A DNA stretch of 64,000 bases from Sitta carolinensis (lineage: Eukaryota; Chordata; Aves; Passeriformes; Sittidae), in assembly GCA_032173965.1 (NCBI GenBank), contig CM063294.1, forward strand, positions 3,270,452 through 3,334,451. The letters run 5' to 3'. Each line of letters opens with the position of its first letter. Position 1 is the stretch's first letter. Shown here in pieces: positions 58,001 to 64,000 of the stretch. Made by a program: the position numbers and the translations under genes. Under the pieces are notes generated by a model, which saw nothing but the letters and a program-made list of their open reading frames with translations, made no database searches and was not told where the DNA came from.

Positions 58001-59706
58001 CAGCACACTGGAGGCACGGGAGAAGAGGAGCATTTCACCAGCATTTTCCAGGAGGCTGTGAGACATCCTTGCTCACGACCTGGATAAATACAAAAGGGGA
58101 AGGAGAACAGGGGAGCCCTGGCTGAGCAACAGGGGCAGGAGAGCGGCGTGGTTTGTGCCAGACCAAAACCAAAACAGGTCTTGTCTGATCCCGAGGAAAT
58201 CCCATTCTGCTGGAGCACGGGCTGGCAGCAGGAAGGCGCTGCCAGGTCGGGCTTCCGCAAGACTTCCTCTCTGCTGGCCCTTCGTTAGGGAATTAGGACA
58301 TAACGAGACGAAGGCAGCAGAGAGGAAACGAGCGCCCGGGGAGCCGCCAGTAGGGGAGTTTGGGGGCTCTGCCCTGGCCCTGCTTGCTGTCATTAGGGAG
58401 GGGGAAGGACAAGCAGGCAGATGCTGGCAGCAACCCGTGGCTTGGGGGAAATGTGACCGCATGGGTGCCCGGAGCAGCCCGGAGGGTGCCCAGCCAAGGG
58501 GCAACCAAAGCAGCCACAAACCAAGCCAGCAGGCTGGTGGTGGGGAAAGGGAGTGAGCGTGGAGCTGGGCAGCAGTGGGAGCAGTGGGAGCAGCAGCACA
58601 TGGGGGTGCAGGCTCTGTGCCGTGGAACAGAGGGTCGGGCTCAGAGCTGATGGGCCTGGCACGGGAAACTGGCAAGCTAAACCTGCCTGGGGCTTCTCCA
58701 TCCTCCAGCCTCAGTGTGGGCAGGGGTCCAGCACCCATCCCAGCCATGGGCACCCACAGGAGTGATGGGGCTGAGCCCCAGAGGGGGTGGGATGGAGAGC
58801 ATGTATCCACAGAGCTGGAGCTCACCAGGGTGGATGGGTTGGATCCTGCAGTGGGTGGGGTGGAGCCTCTGGGGGCAGATGGGTTGGATCCCATGTGAGT
58901 GGATGAGCTGGAGCCCATGTGGGATACTCAGAGCCCCTCACCTGTCCCCAGAATCCCCCTCCCACCCCCACTGTAGAACACTGTTCTATCCACACCTCCC
59001 TGGGACAGCCTGGCCTTCACCCTTCTAGCTCCAGCCTGGATGTGGCCCCAGCTCCGTGCCAGCTCCAGCACCCACAACCAGCAGGTGACAAAGCTGGAAT
59101 AGCCCCAGCTGCTCTCTCTGGGGTGCTCTGAGCCCACTGCCCCCTTTCTCAGGATCAGGGAGGCTGAATCCCCTCCATGATATCCTTCCAGCTCCATCTC
59201 TAGGCACTGCTGGCCTTTCCAAGCAGAGCAAAGGGAAACACCTGCCCTCCAAACCTGGTTCCCTGTGTCCTCCCTACCAGGGGCAGGGTGGGCAGCAGGG
59301 ATGGCGCTTTCAGTCGCTCGCTATTTTTAATTGCTCTTTCCCAGAAAGGCTGGTGCAGGCTCCTAAAGCTGCTTCCAGCTGGGAGTTTGGAAAGCTGGTT
59401 CCAGTTAGGCGCCCGGCGCTTGCTGCGCTCGGAGCTGTTATTTTTAGAAGGGCTGAAGGCAACAGCCCCACTCCCCAGGCTGCTGCTCTGCTCTGGCCAC
59501 AGCTCCTGGTCAGCAGGACCTCTCTGGACTCTCGGCTGGGCACATCTTGGCGGCGTGATTTTATGGCTGCCCTTTTTTCCTGGTGCTTTTTTGGCAGGGA
59601 GGGACTTTCATCTCCCCGTGTCAAGCAGTGCAGCCAGGAAGACCAAAGGCAGAGGATGTGAGCAGTGGTCATCCCTGAAGGGCCGGGGCGCCGAGCAGCA
59701 TCCTCT
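55001..59706. other. non-coding DNA, no gene seen
   Basis: Nearly 5 kb of moderate to high GC with no recognisable exon on either strand. I looked for ubiquitin-conjugating enzyme exons (UBE2D2 is the expected upstream neighbour) and found none. Positions 59300-59460 are AT-balanced. Confidence 0.4.
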
Positions 59707-59722
59707 GGTTTTAATTAAAACC
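59707..59722. promoter_or_regulatory. perfect 16-nt palindrome GGTTTTAATTAAAACC
   Basis: A perfect inverted repeat centred on TTAATTAA, a possible homeodomain dimer site, standing in otherwise GC-rich DNA. Confidence 0.3.
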
Positions 59723-60329
59723 CATCCGCTGGCAAAGTTTGAAGGCGTGAGCAGTGCCTGGGCCAGGACAGGACCAGCAGGGAAGGACTCCAGGGGAGCG
59801 ACCAGCGCCGGGGCTGGGGCTGCGCACAGCGCTGACAGCGCCGCCTGCCCCACGGCCGAGCTCTGCCCCTCCCCTGGGCTCTGTCTCGTCTCTCTTCCCC
59901 TGCTCCCTCCTGCCTCCTTCCCTCTCCGCAGGGACTCCCAACGCCACTCTCTGCCATCACTTGGTCACCCCATCGATGACCATGACCCCTCAGAGCTCTT
60001 CCCATGCTCAGCCTCACTGAGGTGCTCCATGGCTGCCCAGTTTGGGGGAGGGAAGAAGGCTGGGAATGCCCCCCGAGCAGATTATCCATTCCTGGGCCCT
60101 GTCATAGACCCCAGACATTTGCCACAGGCACTGTGACCCCCATCTCTCTGCCACGGGGCTCATCCCCTCCCTGTGACCCCCCAGTCCAGTTCCATGGGCT
60201 CACCCTCTGTCACAACCCTCCCCCCCCTTCCACGGAGCTCACCCTGCTCCCCTGACCATCTCCGTGCCCCCAGCTCTTTTCTGCAGGGCTCGCCCCTCTG
60301 CTGTGACCCCCATTCCTGCGCTGGGGGCT
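59723..60329. other. non-coding DNA, no gene seen
   Basis: Pyrimidine-rich on the plus strand; no exon recognised. Confidence 0.4.
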
Positions 60330-60882
60330 CCCCAGCAGCTCCACTCCCCCTCCCCCGAGCCAGGCTGAGTTCTCCCGGCCGCGATTTTCCCCTCGCACGC
60401 CGTCCCCCCCAGCCCGGCTGAGCAGCGGCATTATCCGCGCCCCCATTATTCAGGCGGAGCTCATCCCACCGCCCTCCTCCTCCCGGGCAGCCCCCTCCAG
60501 CCCCGCTTCCCACCCTCCAGCCCCCCCGGCCGGACCGCGGCCAGCTGGCTTTGCCTGCATTTCGGCTTCAACCTCCCCCAAGGATTCCTAAATCTGATAA
60601 GGGAGGGGGGTGCTGCTTTCAAAGGAGCGGGGTTGACCTTTGCCGCTGCAACGAGAGCCGCATGGAGGAAAGAAATTGGCTGCGGCGAGCGGGGGGGGGG
60701 AGCGAGCGAGCGAGCGAGCTGCTGTGGTTTTACAATCCCTAAATAACGCCGGGAGCTGAGCTGTAAACACATGGCGGTATTGCCTGAGCGTGTCCGCACC
60801 CCCTCGATGGAAACCCAGCCTGGAAAATACTCCGACCTTAAAGGGAAAAAAAAAATAAAGGAAAGAAAACAGCTTTCTTGGG

Positions 60883-60924
<42 letters not shown>

Positions 60925-61150
60925 AAGAAATCTCCTGAATTATTTAGCGAACGGTTCCAATCCGACGGCTAATTCTGCCGGCAGACGCCGGCGGCCGGAG
61001 CCTGGCGTTGGGAGATGATGGCTATCGGCGGGCGCTGGCGGCGGGAGCGGGGTGGTCCCAGCCCGGGGGGACCCAGCGGCGCCGCGGGGCTGCGGGACAG
61101 AGCAGGAGGTGCTGGCCGCGGTCCCCTGCCTGCCGGGGGTCCCTCGTTCC
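60330..61150. promoter_or_regulatory. CpG island split by AT-rich segment
   Basis: CpG-dense halves at about 60330-60720 and 60960-61150 surround an AT-rich middle with an A run of about 41 nt ending at 60922. A GAGC tandem repeat lies at 60701-60718. Candidate promoter or enhancer island; no transcript recognised. Confidence 0.45.
60882..60922. repeat. long poly-A run
   Basis: About 41 consecutive A inside a CpG-island region, similar in setting to the run at 34.6 kb. Confidence 0.85.
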
Positions 61151-62720
61151 CCGGGGCGGGGGACAGAGCACCCCACCCGCAGAAGGGGAGTTGTTCCCAC
61201 ACAGCCCCTCGCCCCTGCTCGTCCCACTGCGACGCGCAGAGAGAAAACCCCATTACCTGGAAGGAGCCGCAGCCCCAACGCCCCCTCCTCCAGCACCCCC
61301 GGCCCCGTGGGCACCCCAAAAGTTCACCTCTGCGCACCCCAGCAGGCAGGGGTGAGGAGCTGCCACCCCGCGCCTTCTCACCAGCTTCTTCCCAATTTAT
61401 TTTTTTTTTCGGAAGCAAGTAACACTTTTCTTTGAAGAGCAACAGATGAGCGAGACCCTCCCCGCGCCTTTTATGATGTTAAATTTATTGCCTGGCTCCA
61501 CAATTGCCATTTTAATGACGAACGCTCCCACGGCTTTAACGCGGCTGAGTGCTGGCATTGAAAACAGAAGCCGGGGGGGACACGCTGTCTCCGGTCTCCT
61601 GGAGGAGAACGGATTCCAGCCCTTTTCCTGATCCTTGCACAAAGTTTTGCCAAATAGATAATGTGTTTTATAATTTCCAGACGGTGCTGTGCTGGTAAGG
61701 GAGGCCCTCTGCTGGCACCGGGCTGATGGGGAGAGCCCCGGGAAGCAGCTGGGAACCACCACCTAAGCATGGAGCCTGGGAAGCACCTCTGGCAAGGTGT
61801 GCCCGGAGAACCGAGCCCGGAGATCCACGGCGAGCAGGGCATGCCCAAGGAACCTCCGTTCTGGAGAGCTCACAGAGGTGTGAGCACAGGGAATCGAGCC
61901 CACAGAAAGGAGCTTGGGAAATCGAGTTGGGGAAAGCAAGCTCAGCAAATGGACCCAAAAAAGTGAGCCCAGGGAGCCAGGAGTAACGTGCATGGCCAGG
62001 CCAACCTTGAGGGCCATGCCTGGGCTGAGCCCACCCCCGGTCCTGCCCCATCCAAAGTGAGCCCCAGTCCCTGCTGCCCGTGCTGGTCCATGCACACCCA
62101 AAGGGGACATCCCAGACCTCCCCTTGCTCCCCTTGTACCTCTGCCCCACGGGTGGGACCATGTGGGGATGTCTGGGATGCTGGGAGGGGAGGGGGGAGTG
62201 ATGGCAGCTTTGCCATGGGGTGGGATGGAGCTGCCACAGCTCCCACTGTGTCCCAGATGGAGCTGGTGAACATTCCCCCTCCACTGGGCACAGAGCCTGG
62301 GGGGGACAGAGCCCACACTGGGAGTCCTCATGGTCCCACTGTCCTCTCCAGGAGGGCAGCAGGGCCCTGCCAGAGGACAAGGATAAGTGTGGAGCTGGCC
62401 ATGGACAGCTGCAGCATGGGGCCAGCCATGCAGACCCACAGCCGGGATTTCAACTGAGGACATCGACTTTTATCAGCAGATGCTTTATTTTTTTTTTTTT
62501 TTAACAGTGCCTGCAACTCGGCCTGGGTTATCAGGGAGATATTAAATTGCTGTTGGAAGCGACACCAGTGGGGCGGAAAAGCCATGCTGTGCTCTTACCT
62601 CTTCCCACAAGGTCGAGTGAGGCAGCCCCGGGGGACGACGCATTCGCCGCGTCCTTCCTGTAGCGAGGATCACATGTCAGAGCCAAACGAAGCCTTGAGA
62701 AAATTAAACCCGTGAGCTCA
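61151..62720. other. non-coding DNA with candidate conserved elements
   Basis: Positions 61440-61690 ('cttttatgatgttaaattta', 'attgccattttaatgacg', 'ccaaatagataatgtgtttt') and 62460-62720 are AT-balanced blocks in GC-rich DNA. Positions 61800-61975 contain loosely repeated GAGCCCAGGGA-type phrases. No exon recognised. Confidence 0.45.
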
Positions 62721-64000
62721 CCGCCTTCCTGAGCGCAGGCGCCAGCCCTCCCCGAGGTCCCCGAGCCTGGATTGCCAGCTGGGGTGACCTGGCAGCAGTG
62801 CCAGTGCCAGGAGGATGCCACCTCCCCAGGGGACAGCAGCAGCCCCCACTGGTGTGCCTGCAGCTGGGGTGTGCAGTGAAGGAGCTTTGAACCCTGCTGT
62901 GCATCACTGAGTGATGGGGAAGGACCTTCCCAGGAGAAGAAGCTGTCAGCCTTGGCAGAGCACAGCTGGAAAAGTCTCCTGAAGGCCTTCAGCCAGATTT
63001 CCTCTGAGGATCCAAGTTGTTTCTTGGGCAAAAGGAGGGAGAAATGGGTTGGGCTCTGGTGGGACTGGCACATCTCGTGATTGCCAGGGCCGTGCCCAGA
63101 CTTGGAGGTGCCCAGGCACGGGGTGGGCTTGTTCCAGGACAAGGGGAGTCCCATTGCCTCAGCCTTCTGTGGCACAGGGTGGACAGAATCCAGGAGGAAG
63201 GCAGCACAGTCCCCAGGAGAGCCTGTGTGTGCATGGGGGTCACCTGCAGCAGGGACCCTGTGCTGCCCACACCTCTGTCAGCTGGGACCATCACTGGAGA
63301 AGGGAGCAACACTGGCTGGGAGGGACAAGAGGAGCCAAGACCACGAGTTTGGGACCTGGGGACAGTGAGGCACTGCCCAAGATGGCAAGAGGACAAGGGG
63401 AGAATGAAGGAGAGGTCCAAGGGAGGATCTAGAGACAATCATCTGTGGGGCCGTTAAAGCCCCAGGGCTGAGCCAGACCTCTTCCCAGGGCACCCTCTGC
63501 TCTCCCAACTTTTCCTATACTCCCCAGCTCAGAGGGGGAGCAGAAATGCAGCTCAGCTCCCATTTTTCCCTCCAGGTACTTTCTCCTTCATCACCCTCTT
63601 CCTCCTCACACCAGCCCAGATCTGCACCTTGGCTCTGCACCTTCCCAGCCAGCCAGGAGGCACCAGGGCTGTTTTTTCCTGTTCCCACTGGGCATCCCCC
63701 ACAGGGGATGGGGTTTCAGTGGGTCCATGGATCCCTTGGCACAGCCCTCGGGGGTCTCCAGTTTCACCCGTGGTGCAGGCAGGCTGTGCACACCCCCCCA
63801 CACAAACCCCCTCTCCCTGCCACCGCAGGGCCCAGGCGCAGCAGCCGCCTCCGAGCCCTCCCCGGGACCACCAGGGACACATCCAGCCCCTGGCACAGCG
63901 CAGCCTGGGCAGGGCTGCAGCCCCGAGCAGGCGGCGCGGGGACGGCAGCAGGCAGGCAGGAGCCGTGTGGGGATGCTCTAGCAGCTGCCGCCAGCACGGC
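62721..64000. other. non-coding DNA, no gene seen
   Basis: Moderate to high GC; only overlapping short frames. No exon, RNA or repeat recognised before the window ends. Confidence 0.4.

Overview
The window looks like nuclear DNA from a bird. It is GC-rich, dense in short tandem arrays and carries about ten 5'-truncated CR1 retrotransposon fragments of avian type. It also holds the large coding exon of a vertebrate CXXC zinc-finger gene. The only protein-coding gene I can support is CXXC5 (RINF), on the minus strand at 5020-5805, inside an exon that runs from about 6095 down to a splice donor at 5019/5018. The exon codes 262 residues, including the whole CpG-binding zinc finger. The last few conserved residues must come from a further exon to the left, which I could not find in 1-5017.

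Layout. 1-5017 is the intron or flank downstream of the coding exon, with two tandem arrays and one CR1. 5018-6120 is the CXXC5 exon with its splice signals and a 290-nt 5' leader that contains an unusual 26-nt poly-U run. From 6121 rightward nothing else reads as a conserved protein. This part holds upstream CXXC5 intron(s) and 5' flank: CpG islands (about 8.07-9.07, 21.1-22.8, 33.3-36.2, 39.7-40.3, 52.7-53.3 and 60.3-61.15 kb), CR1 copies in both orientations, minisatellites, long A/T runs and several AT-balanced, motif-rich blocks that look like candidate conserved non-coding elements. The largest and richest CpG island (33.3-36.2 kb) is the best candidate for the main CXXC5 promoter. In mammals the gene spans roughly this distance and begins with untranslated exons; this link is inference.

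Many long open frames here, up to about 620 codons, are artefacts of GC-rich or tandem-repeat DNA. They overlap on both strands, have no recognisable domains and follow the repeat unit lengths. I found no tRNA, rRNA, CRISPR array or operon, and no evidence of a novel multi-gene system. The observations most worth a second look are a good intronic polyadenylation signal just past the CXXC5 donor, the poly-U leader, a tandem array at 52.0-52.9 kb whose CpG content climbs toward an island, and a paired TCF/LEF-like site at 54.84 kb in DNA upstream of a Wnt-feedback gene.
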